Positions 22,111 to 33,193 of a stretch of DNA of 64,000 bases are shown one piece after another. Position numbers and translations under genes: made by a program. This DNA comes from Halichoerus grypus (taxonomy: Eukaryota; Chordata; Mammalia; Carnivora; Phocidae): the NCBI RefSeq assembly GCF_964656455.1, contig NC_135715.1, forward strand, positions 35,846,603 to 35,910,602, read 5' to 3'. The notes below the pieces were generated by a model that was not told where the DNA came from, did not search any database, and saw only the letters and a program-made list of their open reading frames with translations. Numbering within the stretch: position 1 is the stretch's first letter; every line of letters starts with the position of its first letter.

Positions 22111-23304
22111 AGATATACAAAGCAAAAAGTAAAAATAAAATAAATAAATAAACTTTTTGTGTTGTTACTCAGGTCCCAAAGTCCCTACACAGTCTTCCTT
22201 CTCTCTCTCAGAATCTTATATTTTTCCCTTTGATTTTAAACAGAATTTGCTTTATAATTTTGAAATCCTTTAAATTCTTGAATATTATTGGGATATTACA
22301 ACATAATCTATTATCTCCAAATTATTTTTCTAGTGCCTTATTTATTATTGCCTAATTATATTTTCGGCTGCCATACATTTGTCAGCTGCTTCTCCTGAGG
22401 ATTTAGTGGAGTATAAAGACTGATCAATTAGTTATCATAAAATATTTTGCATACAGCTTTTGTGAATAATAATCTACATATGAATATAAGGTGAAAATCA
22501 AGTTGAGAAAATATTTGTATATAAATTATAGTTATGACCCAAAACAACCACAACAACAACAGCAACAAAATGAATATACAAATACCAGCAAGCTAACTGT
22601 TTTAAAGGCAGGGAAATAGAGAGATAATGGAAGGATTAGAGACAAATGGCTAATAAATTACAGGCAGATATTTCAATCACATTAACAAACAAAGGTCAAT
22701 AATACTCTTTATTCACTAATTCTTTTGAAGAAGATTGTAGATGATACCAATGAAAGTATTCTCTGAGCAGCACTCTGGTCTTACTAATTCAATGAAATTT
22801 GCTGAATTTTTTTTAAATATCTTGAAAGTATAAACTAATATCCTATAAAATGTTCATAAACTGGCTCATATATCTACTGACATTAAGTCTTTAAAAAAGG
22901 ACATAATATCAATGCAAAACATTGAATAAATATTATAGTATTTTCTGTAATCCATCAATTGGAATCAAACCACTGTCTAACAAAATGAGAATGGTAAAGT
23001 ATATTATGAATTTATGTGATATATTTTATTGAAAAAAATGTTTATTAAAGAATTTATTGACAGGGAAATACAAAAGGAAAATCAGTTTATAGAATGGCAT
23101 AGACAAAATGAGCTTACCAATGCAAGATACATAATATATGCATATATCCAATTACTTAACACCATTAATTAATTCCCAGTGACAGAAGTTTAGAAAGATG
23201 AAATAAGTAAAAACACAATTACTGTCAGACTAAACCATTATGATTCTATATGCTTTATTATCTGTCCCATTACAGTTCTAAAGGCTGTCTGTTAAATATT
23301 TTTT
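22111..23304. other. Non-coding stretch with simple A-rich patches
   Basis: Contains an A-rich AAATAAATAAATAA patch near 22135 and a short (CAA)n run at about 22540-22566. No gene or named repeat. Confidence 0.4.
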
Positions 23305-23509
23305 AAAAAATTATTTATTTGAGAGAGAGTGAGAGAGAGAGAAAGAGAGAGAGAGTGCAAGCAAGAGTGGGGGAGAGGGGCAGAGGAAGAGGCAGAAGCA
23401 GACTCCCCACTGAGCAGGGAGCCCGACATGGAGCTCCATCCCAGGACACTGGGATCACGAACCTAGCCGAAAGCAGATGCTTAACTGACTGAGCCACCCA
23501 GGCACCCCT
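23305..23509 (-). mobile_element. Can-SINE
   Basis: Minus-strand copy with a long GA-rich stretch (the CT-rich region in sense), 'agcagactccccactgagca' and 'gagccacccaggcacccctg'. No clear target duplication was found. It lies back to back with another SINE. Confidence 0.9.
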
Positions 23510-23557
23510 GTTGCTCTTTTTTTTTTAATGGATCTCTTACATTTTTCCCCCCCATCC

Positions 23558-23742
23558 TTTTTTTTGAGATTTTATTTATTTGAGAGAGACAGAGATAGCG
23601 ACAGAGTACACGAACAGGGAGGAGAGGGAGAAGCAGGCTTCCACTGAGCAGGGAACTCGACATGGGGCTCAATCCCAGGACCCCAGGATCATGACCCAAC
23701 TCAAAGGCAGATGCTCAACCGACTGAGTCACCCAGGCGCCAC
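23558..23742 (-). mobile_element. Can-SINE
   Basis: Second minus-strand SINE: 'tttgagattttatttatttg', 'agcgacagagtacacgaaca', 'caccgag'-like body decay and 'gactgagtcacccaggcgcc'. It is separated from the first by about 50 bp of T-rich sequence. Flank duplication is not obvious. Confidence 0.9.
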
Positions 23743-23767
23743 CCCCACCACAATGCTTTTCTAGAGC

Positions 23768-24180
23768 ATTTTTTTAATTATTATTATGTTATGTTAATCA
23801 CCATGCATTACATCATTAGTTGATGTAGTGTTCCATGATTCATTGTTTGCATGTAACACCCAGTGCTCCATGCAGAACGTGCCCTCTTTAATACCCATCA
23901 CCAGGCTAACCGATCCCCCACCCCCCTCCCTTCTAGAACCCTCAGTTTTTTTTCAGAGTCCATAGTCTCTCATGGTTCGTCTCCCCCTCCGATTTCCCAC
24001 CCTTCATTCTTCCCCTCCTGCTGTCTTCTTTTTTATTTTTTTAACATATAATGTATCATTCGTTTCAGAGGTACAGGTCTGTGATTCAACCATCTTACAC
24101 AATTCACCCCGCTCACCATAGCACATACCCTCCCCAATGTCTATCACTCAGGCACCCCATCCCTCCCACCCCCCACCTCA
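23768..24180 (-). mobile_element. 5'-truncated L1 carrying the two-module 3' UTR
   Basis: Nearly parallels the young L1 end at 13531-13940: 'catgcattacatcattagtt', 'ccatgattcattgtttgcat', 'ccatgcagaacgtgccctct', the C-rich block, the internal T-rich hinge, then 'gtttcagaggtacaggtctg' and a second C-rich block, where it stops. Truncation falls inside the module A purine tract. No clean TSD was found. Confidence 0.88.
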
Positions 24181-24210
24181 AGAACTTTTCTATGTGAGAA
24201 CTGGTATATT

Positions 24211-24317
24211 GGAAAACATTTATTTAGCTCATACACACAAAAAAATGGAAATACAAAAACTCATAAAAATGTTTTTAATTCCATTTTTTGTGTGTATGAG
24301 CTAAATAAATATTTTCC
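24211..24317. repeat. Near-perfect fold-back inverted repeat (hairpin)
   Basis: Left arm 24211-24250 and right arm 24279-24317 are reverse complements over 39 positions with one mismatch (C24217) and one extra A in the left arm's A run. The loop is 28 nt (24251-24278). Each arm contains ATTTATTTAGCTCATACACA or its complement. It resembles neither MADE1 nor any small transposon I recognise. Confidence 0.85.
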
Positions 24318-25046
24318 ACTGGGTGTAATACGGAAGTGTTGAATCTAAACTCCTTCTTTTTAGTGCTCCTTTACCATGATGGCCAAACTCTCAAAAAAAA
24401 AAAAAAAATCCAGATTCATTCACACAAAGACTCACCAGATGACTTCAGTTAAGCCAAGTAGATATATTCACATGAGATTTGGAAAGCAGAATTGAGTACT
24501 GTGGCATGGTAGCTGGACATGAGAAGACATGGTACAAGAATCTGTTTCTCTTCCGATAGCTCTAGTGAAGTTCTTGTTCTGTCTCTGGTGTTCTAGGGGT
24601 CAAATATTAGGCATTAACTTAGTGAGTTTTCCATTAGAACAGCCCCAGTTCCTTTGGTTCTTCTGGTTGTATCATTCCAGGGTTGCTGCATTGTTGTGTA
24701 AGTTTTAAGCCATGCTATTAATCTCGCTATATGCCCTTGCCAAGCTATGTGTTCATAGAGTTTTGTGTGCTCAGAGGGAATTTATTTCTAATTCATATAA
24801 ACTTGCCTTAAAGGCTTGTTGGGCCACCCTAATTACTAACAATATGGCACTGGACCTTGATCATCTGGTCTTTCTAGAACTTGTGTATACAAATTAATAC
24901 ACTGTAAGATAGTCTTTAAAAAATTATTGCATTAGACTCTGTTGTCTATTAACTCAGAAGTCTAACCAAAATGAAGCTCTTGCCCTTTCACTTCATGCCT
25001 GGTAGTAATATTGCAACTCAATGTGATTCTTTCTCTCTTGTTGTTT
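24318..25046. other. Non-coding stretch, nothing recognised
   Basis: Includes an A16 run at about 24391-24407. No exon or named repeat. Confidence 0.4.
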
Positions 25047-25060
25047 TTGTGTGCATGTTT

Positions 25061-25277
25061 TTTTGTGTTTTTTTTTTTAATTTTTTTTAAGATTTTATTT
25101 ATTTATTTGACAGAGAGAGAGAGATAGCAAGAGCAGGAACACAAGCATGGAGAGTAGAAGAGGGAGAAGCAGGCTTCCCGCCGAGCAGGGAGCCTGATGT
25201 GGGACTCGATCCCAGGACCCTGGGATCATGACCTGAGCCGAAGGCAGACACTTAACGACTGAGCCACTCAGGCGCCC
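25061..25277 (-). mobile_element. Can-SINE
   Basis: Complete minus-strand SINE with a long T-rich tail region, ending at 'gccactcaggcgccc'. A perfect 14-bp duplication, TTGTGTGCATGTTT, lies at 25047-25060 and 25278-25291. Confidence 0.95.
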
Positions 25278-25291
25278 TTGTGTGCATGTTT

Positions 25292-26615
25292 CTTGTTTAC
25301 CTATTTACAATACCTATATTGAAAGAAACCCTTAAGCAAACAGTCTACAAATTTGGAAATGATTTTCTTGGTAGTTATTCTCTTGCCTGTAACTCAGGGA
25401 GAAAAACATTAAGTATAAAATATTGTGTGAATCCTGATATATTCTCACATATTTTTATTCTAAATTATTTCCATTTTCTTTGAACTGAAACCAAGCACAA
25501 AATTCTACATATGTGAGACCAAGCAAAAAATAACTGTTTTTCTCCAGGGAACACTTTTTCCAGTGGGATAACCTGCAAAATATCCAAAATTGCTTTTTTA
25601 CCAAGACCATAGCTTCTTTATTACAACTAAACCAGTAAATTTCTAGCTCATCAAGACTTGCTTCAAAACTCCTGCCTTTCAGCCTCCCTCCTCATCCTGA
25701 GCTGTTATGTCATAATTCTTGCCCAATCCCAGTAAATTCCCACCTTTTGAAGGACTGCCTTAAAGTCATCTAGCTCAAGGGTTATAATTTAATTAAACTT
25801 AAAATTTTCTGGGAAAGAAAAATATCATGTTATAAATTAGTGCAATTATAAAACAATGTTCTCTAAACCCATGTCCCTCATATATTCATTACAATTTAGA
25901 AGATAAAGTTTACACTAGTAAATATTGAGCAATAAGGCTTATGATGTGACTTATTTTCTTTTTTGTAACTGATTATGGGCTATGGACTTGGAGAGATCTA
26001 GCCATTTCTTCATACTCTAGCAGTTGTTATTAATGTTATATATTTGTAAATTGGTTGGCTGGGTTCCAGTGCATAAAGTAAAATAAAACAAAGCTAATAG
26101 TCTGCTGTGAGAATAAAATCTTTCAATTTTCCCACATGTTCTAACCTGTCCAAATACTGAATTGACTGATTGGTTATTCAATTTTGAACAGAAATTATGT
26201 TTATTATTATAATATTTCTCTTTTGGTTGTTTTTCTATTCTCTAATTTTTCAAGGATTACATTGTGTGTGTGTGTGTTTATGTTGAAATGTAACCTTGCT
26301 ACAAAATACTTCCCTACCATAATTTTGTAAAATTTATATCTAAAACAATCTATAAAACCACAGGATTGACAAATAACAATGAATGCCTGTGAATATATTG
26401 TTAATGATGAGCTTCAAGTATCTCCCTTGGATTTACAAGAAGCCCAAGGGTCCATTTTCATATATTTTCTTTAATTCAACATATAGAGTTTCCCTAAACC
26501 CTATATAGCAGATATGCTTTTGTTTGAATCATCTAACAACTTCTTACAAACATAAAAGCTATACCCCACCTGAGTTGAGATTATCTGGCCAGACATACAA
26601 ATTATTGATGTTTCT
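25292..26615. other. Non-coding stretch, nothing recognised
   Basis: AT-rich. It contains a short (TG)n run at about 26262-26277. No named repeat or exon. Confidence 0.4.
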
Positions 26616-27576
26616 CTTAAAGAAGGCACAAATAAGTGGAAAGATACCCTGTGTTCATGGATTGGAAGAATTAAAATTGCTTAAGTATCCATACCATTCA
26701 AAGCAATCTACAGATTCAATGTATTTCCTATCAAAATTCCAATGACACTTTTCACGGAAATAGAAAAAAAAATCCTAAAATTCATATGGAACCACAAAAG
26801 ATACTGAATAACCAAAGCAACATTGAACAAGAAGAATAAAGTTGAAGGCATTACACTTCCTGATTTCAAATTATATTACAAAGCTATATTAATACAGTGT
26901 TTATACCAGTGTAAAAGCAGATACATAGAACAGTGGAAGAGAACAGAGACCCCAGAAATAAACCCCGGCATATATGGTCAAGTTATCTCTTCCTCAGGGG
27001 TGCCAAGAATACAAAATGGAAAAAGGTAGTCTCTTCAATAATTGGAGCTTCGAAAACTGGAAAACCACATGCAAAAATACTAAACTGCACACCTTATACC
27101 ATACACAAAAATCAACTCAGAATAGATTAAAGACTTAAAAGTAAGACCTGAAACCATAAAACTCTTAGAAGAAAATGGGAAAAGCTCCTTCATATTGGTC
27201 TGAGGAATGACTTTTTGGATATAACCCCAAAAGCACAGATAACAAAAGCAAAATAAACAAGTAAGATTATATCAAACTAAAGAGCTTCTTCCCGGCAAAA
27301 GAAACTATCAACAAAATGAAAAGGCAGGCTATGGAATGGTAGAAAATATTTGCAAACCATATATCAAATTAGATATTAATATCCAAAACATATAAAGAAC
27401 TCATAAAATTCAATAGCCAAAATTTAATTAATTATAATAACCAAATTAAAAAAAATAGGCAAAGGACCTGAATAGATAGGTTTAAAGAAGACACACAAAT
27501 GGACACCAAGTAAATGAAAATGTGTTCAACATTACTAATCATCAGGGAAATGCAAATCAAAATGACAATGAGATAT
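26616..27576 (+). mobile_element. L1 ORF2 fragment (old, sense)
   Basis: Reads as ORF2 from the region after the reverse transcriptase: 'tgttcatggattggaagaat', 'aattccaatgacacttttca', 'gcattacacttcctgatttc', and later 'aatgcaaatcaaaatgacaa'. Translated remnants show [11 protein letters not shown] and TPYTIHKN, typical of the ORF2 C-terminal half. Frames change repeatedly. The 3' continuation is cut by an LTR. Confidence 0.85.
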
Positions 27577-28071
27577 TGTTGCAGGATTGCAGGGTTCTTG
27601 TCTCATGGAGTTGAAGAATGAATTTTGTGGACCTAAAAGGGTGAAGTGAAATGAGTTTATTAAGTGAAAGTGAGTGCAGAAAGGAAATAAAAAAGATATC
27701 TAGAGAGAGAGAAGGGTCCCGAATGGGTTGCCACTGAGGGCTTTTAGTGGTAGTCTTTAATTGAGAACTGCCTGGGAAGCTTGTGGCCTTAAGATTCTTG
27801 TGCCATCTTGGTTTGTCCCTTATCTCTTGTTCTGCACTATCTCAGTGTCTCCACCTGCCCAGGAATAGTTCTGGAGGGGAGTCAGGGGCCTCTTATTACC
27901 TTCCTGCCTATACCTTCACCCCTTCCCTATTCATGGGACAGGACCTGTGGGCAGGAAGAGCTATCTTGGGATTGTGAGGAGTGACTGATTGTGTACTTTT
28001 TAATTAGTGGGGATTAGAAAACAGTAATAGAGAAGTTTCCCTAAACTTAGTACAGGGCTAAAGGCATGAAC
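27577..28071 (-). mobile_element. Solo LTR, gammaretrovirus-like (class I ERV)
   Basis: On the minus strand the right-hand part of this block reads as a retroviral R-U5: AATAAA in CACTTAATAAACTC, then CCCTTTTAGGTCC, TCATTCTTCAACTCC, GAGACAAGAACCC and the terminus TGCAACA. The opposite end reads TGTTCATGCC in sense. TG...CA ends about 495 bp apart fit a solo LTR left by recombination. The inserted site is an L1. I see no viral genes, and the short flanking duplication is not clear. Confidence 0.6.
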
Positions 28072-28965
28072 AAGTCATCTCACATTTTTTTTAAAAAATA
28101 AAAGAACAAGATTATGAACATATTAATATATATACTTCAGGAAAGAAGACTTTAAAACCTTCAGGGAAAAAATAGCTCTAAGTTCATATAAGGTTAAATA
28201 TAAAATTTCATTTTAAAAAAGATTACTTTCAGTTCTGAAGGAAACAAAATGAATGAGTATATCCCCAGGAAAACGGTTCATGAGTTTTGTTGGGGAAATA
28301 TTAAAAACAAAGTCTTCTCCCAATACAGGAAATCTCTCCACAAAGACAGTTAAGAAAGAAGAAAGTTTGTTCTTGAATAAGCCTGAATGCTATGCACTTC
28401 ATAGGCAGTCTATAAAAGGTTGCAAAGTCAGAAAGAAACCTCACCCTTTTATATAGACAAGCAGATACAACACATTACATACATGTTATCAAGACAAATT
28501 GTAACTAGTCCTCAAGTGAGATGCCTGACAGCACCCTTTGTCACACATAGGTTATCCTAACTTTACGTGGTAGTTAGGATGACTATTTGTTGGTTAATTG
28601 TTTTTATCTGGAGGACAAACAGACCTCTCATCTCCTTATAACAGGAGGTAGTTTTGACACTTGGAATAGGCACTCATCTACACCAGAGTCTTATCCTATA
28701 CAAACTGGGAGATCTGGGTGTATCTCCCTTGATTTGGCATTTCAAAAAGATGGCTCCCAGCTATTTTGACACACACCCTCCCCTCCTCCAACACTCCCCC
28801 CCCCAAGAGAGGGAGACACCAGAAAAGACAACAAAATAAGGTTAATATGAGAAAAAGAAGCCCAATAAAAAAGGCCTTTGATAGTTGACCAAAATTTTCC
28901 TCCAGTCCAGTTTAACCTATCACTAAAGGAGAGAGAGAGATCATGTAAAGCACCAATTCTCCAGT
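28072..28965. other. Non-coding stretch, nothing recognised
   Basis: A-rich at the left; a C-rich patch (C9) near 28796-28804. No gene or named repeat. Confidence 0.4.
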
Positions 28966-28980
28966 CAAAAGCTGATAAAA

Positions 28981-29183
28981 GGGGCACCTGAGTGGCTCAT
29001 TGGGTTAAGTGCATGCCTTTGGCTCAGGTCATGACCCCAGGGTCCTGGGATTGAGCCCTGCATCAGGCTCCCTGCTCAGTGGGGAGCCTGCTTCTCCCTC
29101 TCCCTCTGCACCTCCCCCCCCCCACTCCTGTTTTCTCTCCCTCTGCTCTCTCTCAAATAGATTAAAAAAAAATTTTAAAAAAA
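28981..29183 (+). mobile_element. Can-SINE
   Basis: Starts 'ggggcacctgagtggctcat', continues with the B box side 'gggattgagccctg' and has a C-rich interruption in the CT region. A perfect 15-bp duplication, CAAAAGCTGATAAAA, lies at 28966-28980 and 29184-29198. Confidence 0.95.
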
Positions 29184-29198
29184 CAAAAGCTGATAAAA

Positions 29199-30204
29199 AG
29201 CCAACTGAGGAAAGGACTATCTAGTCTTTGAAAGGATTTATATACATCTTAAAAAGATGAGAAAGTACATACAATACAAATTTTCTAAGGTAAATTCTCA
29301 GAGAAAAGGGGAAGGAAAATCTCTCCTCCCATTTTCAACTGGGAAATTAAGCCTCTTATTTTTAGTTTGTATTTGTCCTTAGACTTTACATTTACAAAAG
29401 GATCTACAAATGGCAGCATACAGAACCAAGGATCAGTATAGAAACTGACCTTTACTAGTAAAAGAGATTAGAAAGACCAAAAAAAAGAGCAGAATAAACA
29501 GAGGCTTTAAAAGATATTGTGATAACAAAAAGGCTTACCTTAGCTATGTTTGGAACAAAGCAGAAGGAAGGAAATTATTTATTTCTTGAGGAAAACAATA
29601 ATTGTTAAAATATTTCATTGGGAAAGACATGTATGCAACCATAACTTTATGTTGATTTTTTTTTTTTTCTTTATGAAGGATTGTAATCTCCAAAATCATA
29701 GAAGGCAACATCCAAGAGATTAAGGTATTTGTCTATTTTTATGATACTTTATCTCTAAGGCCTGGAAGATTTCCTGGCACCTAATAGATGTTTTTATAAG
29801 GTTTATTTATTAGATAAATGGGGGTTCATTACATTACAGTTCTTGGACTACATCATTGGAAAAGGGAGTCATTTTAAGCATGTGATTAAAATAATATTTG
29901 TATTTTAAAAACAATCTTTTAGAAAGTTCTGTGGAAGCTGGGTTTTTAATGAATAAAACAAAGAAGGAAAACATGAAGAACATTTGCCGTGGGGAGTGCA
30001 ACTCATATTCCTGCCTGGGTTACTTAGCCTGCTAAGATTTAGAGAGAACTATGTCACAACCATAAAGCACCCTGTGAATTTCTGTGGACTAAACTTTCTC
30101 CTAATCACCTCAGGCTCAGTTTTTTGCATCTACTGAATTCCCAGTATCCGTTTTATATTCTGTGGCTGCTTTTTCATCTTTGCCTTGATAGCAACAAAAA
30201 TATT
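29199..30204. other. Non-coding stretch, nothing recognised
   Basis: AT-rich, with a T-run near 29657. No recognised element. Confidence 0.4.
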
Positions 30205-30245
30205 AGTGATTGTATCAGTCAACATTCAGCCCGAGAAGAACCTTG

Positions 30246-30273
30246 TGTTTGTGTGTGTGTGTGTGTGTGTGTA
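30246..30273. repeat. (GT)n microsatellite
   Basis: About 13 GT/TG units, slightly interrupted, embedded in a block (30205-30600) that may be an old interspersed repeat I cannot name. Confidence 0.85.
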
Positions 30274-32988
30274 TGTGGGTATGTATAAAGGGATTTGTTA
30301 CAGGAAGTGGCCATGTACAATCATGGAATCATAGGAGCTGGATAAACAGTCTCTATAAAACTATAGTTTCTACATCTAAAGCTGGAACTTAACATCCACA
30401 AGGCAGTCATTTAGGAAAAATAGTTGTAAAGAAGGGAAGCTCAAGGGCACACTGAAATCCTCAAGAACAAGTTGGAGTCCCATAGGATGAACTGAACCTC
30501 ATTTCAGTTCTTGTTGCCTCTGACTTCGGTGATCAGCGTATCTTACAGAAGCCAGAGCCCTTCATCACAAAACTGAACGCACCCCTGGGGCCCAGGCATC
30601 AGAGAAGTTTAAGGGGAGGGAGAGCAGATGCAGGCCTAGCTGTTGCTTCGAATCACCACTGTGAGTCAGCAGGTCAGCACCAATGTATGTGAGCTAAACA
30701 AAATAGCTTGTGTCCACATCTCCCACGAATATGCCTTGTGATTCATCCTAATTGGAAACATAAGAAAATAAAATTTGGGAAATGTACTTTGACCTCGTCA
30801 ACATTGTATATTACAAAGCCATCCACATTTATAGATATGTTTTCTTAATTCCCTCACTTCTCTCCCCAACCAAGTACACTCATCTGGGGCAGGTGCCCAC
30901 AGTGTATTAGACATTTTTGGAAAATAGCAGTTCAGATCAAAAATTTTCTCAACCTCTTATGCCAAGTTGGGTTGTTGATTCCTTCTTCCTTATGTTTCTC
31001 ATTCACACTAATAGCCAAACATATGTGCATTCACACCTATTCATAAACAATACTCCTCCCAGATCAAATAAATACGCTTTATTAATTTCTTTTTTGCATA
31101 CATATTGTAAAAAGTTAAACCAGTACTATAAAATTCACAATCATTTTTTGCAGCAACCATAAATTATAGAGTCATTTTAAAAAATTAAACCTTTTCTCTA
31201 TCATTGTAAAAATAAATGTTGTTCTCTTAAAGATACTAAATACTTGTAGGTGTTTTTTTTTTTGCAACGTTATTTGTCAAGGTTGTCCAAGGAAAGGCTT
31301 TTTTAGATAACCCACAAAATAATCATTAGGTGGCACAATAAAAAATGAAATACGGGAACAAGAATGCATTTGACATACTAAATAGCCTTTATTCTTTGCC
31401 TTGAAATGTTTTCCTCTTACTTATAACTTTCCTTAGGGAAAACGTGTCCTTGTTGCATATTCCCTTTTAAATGTCCTGGCAAATGGTTATGATACTTGCC
31501 ATGGACCAATTTGACTAGTTTATGCTCAAAAAGAGAACTGTGATGTTATAAATCTAAGATCTGCCAAATGTTCTTACATACTACTCTGCAACTTACCATG
31601 ATCTTCTATTATTTTTCTTTAAATATTCTATGCCCCTTGACAGAAATCCAATAGTGCTTGCATGGTTTGATGATATTTGGGGTTTTCAGGGTCACTTGCA
31701 GTGGTTGCTAGATCATGATCCCCATAAATACACATTTTGCAGCTTTGTATCTGGTGACCTCTTACTGTGTAAAATTAGAATTTATTTTCAGTATAATCCC
31801 ACTATCACAGGTATTTCCTATAAACAATGATTATTATTCAGGAATTTCCTTCCTTTTTGGAATTTACTGTGAACCAGTAGCTTTTGAAATCATAAAATTT
31901 GGTAGTTATAAACTAGGGCATTTCAGTGGATTAGGGCAGTGTTTGAGATAAGTGAAGTAAGTATTTGATCGCCAATGGAAGTGGGTAGATTTACATAGAT
32001 ATGGATATAGATTATGGTTTTTCAAGTACTCAAAGGATGATTTATGCATAAAAGAATGTAAATCACAGGAAATTAAAACTCAGTTTAATATTGGTGGAAA
32101 CTAATAATGTAATTTTCCTATTATAAAAGCAATTACCAATCTCATTCGATTTCTTTCTTTCAAAAATCCTTGGCTCCTCTTTGTGTGGATATGTCCATGT
32201 TTTGTGGAGTCTGTGTGACTCTAGAAGGTGTACGGGAAAGAGAAAGCAATTATCTCTAAAGACCAGCCTCAGAATCAGAAATCATGTGGGCACTTACTGG
32301 CATCATATTGGCATCGAGTCCGAGAGCTAAAAGACACTTCTCCTAATAATGTAATGAATGTAAAAATATTCATCATCTGTTGTTTTTTGAATTTTTGAAA
32401 CTTCAGACTCACCCTTCCTACTGCCTCCTCCACACTCCCAAATCTAAAGAAAAACAAAACAAAACAAAAAACATTTTCTTTTCAAAAGAGTTCAACATTC
32501 TCATATACCTACTCCAAAACATTTTCTCTGGATTACTGTGGTTCTTTGAAATCTCAAATACCTGGTTTCAGTTAAAAGGTATAAAAAATAAAATGCTCAT
32601 CAGTACAACCTTCTTAGATAGCAAGTATCCTGTTCTTGTCCTAGGCAATTTAACAGTATTCTGTCCTTGGGTGGACAGTTGCCTCTGTTGTAAGTTAGAT
32701 GGTTTCCTTCCCGCGTAGAGAAGGGATTTTACATTTAGAAAAACAATGCATATTACAATAGATGAAAATTCTGCCCCAAAGAAAGAATGAGAGAAGGAAT
32801 ATGAAACAAATCTTCAGTTGGATTGATTCCAGATAACATGAGAAAGTCATGTATATGGACATGGACACATAAACATATTACAGTAGTTAAAAAGACCCAA
32901 GGAATGTTTATATTTTACCCCCAAAAGATATGCTCACTCTGATAACATGGTAAAACAAATTTTTATGTTAAAAATATTAATAAATCCT
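30274..32988. other. Long non-coding stretch, nothing firmly recognised
   Basis: The first 330 bp is less AT-rich and could be an old repeat. From 30700 to 32990 I see no named repeat, no exon-like frame and only short homopolymers (for example near 31252). Confidence 0.4.
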
Positions 32989-33004
32989 AAGAAAAAGTAC
33001 TTCT

Positions 33005-33177
33005 TTTTTTTAAGATTTTATTTATTTATTCATAAGAGACAGAGAGAGAGAGAGAGGCAGAGGGAGAAGCAGGCTCCCAAGGAACAGGGAGCCCGATGCG
33101 GGACTCGACCCCAGGACCCTGGGATCATGACCTGAGCCGAAGGCAGACGCTTAACCATCTGAGCCACCCAGGCACCC
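33005..33177 (-). mobile_element. Can-SINE, short-body subtype
   Basis: Contains 'ttcataagagacagagagag' directly followed by 'gcagagggagaagcaggctc', so the CT-rich body is shorter than in most other copies here. Flanks AAGAAAAAGTACTTCT (32989-33004) and AAGAAAAATTACTTCT (33178-33193) form a 16-bp duplication with one mismatch. Confidence 0.95.
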
Positions 33178-33193
33178 AAGAAAAATTACTTCT

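Noticed and set aside
23755..24195. Target duplication CTTTTCTA around the L1 3' end at 23768-24180
   Set aside because: The match is only 8 bp and not placed at the element borders; likely coincidence.
24211..24317. Hairpin as a bacterial-type terminator or CRISPR-like repeat
   Set aside because: The surrounding DNA is mammalian; there is a single pair of arms, and no spaced direct repeats occur.
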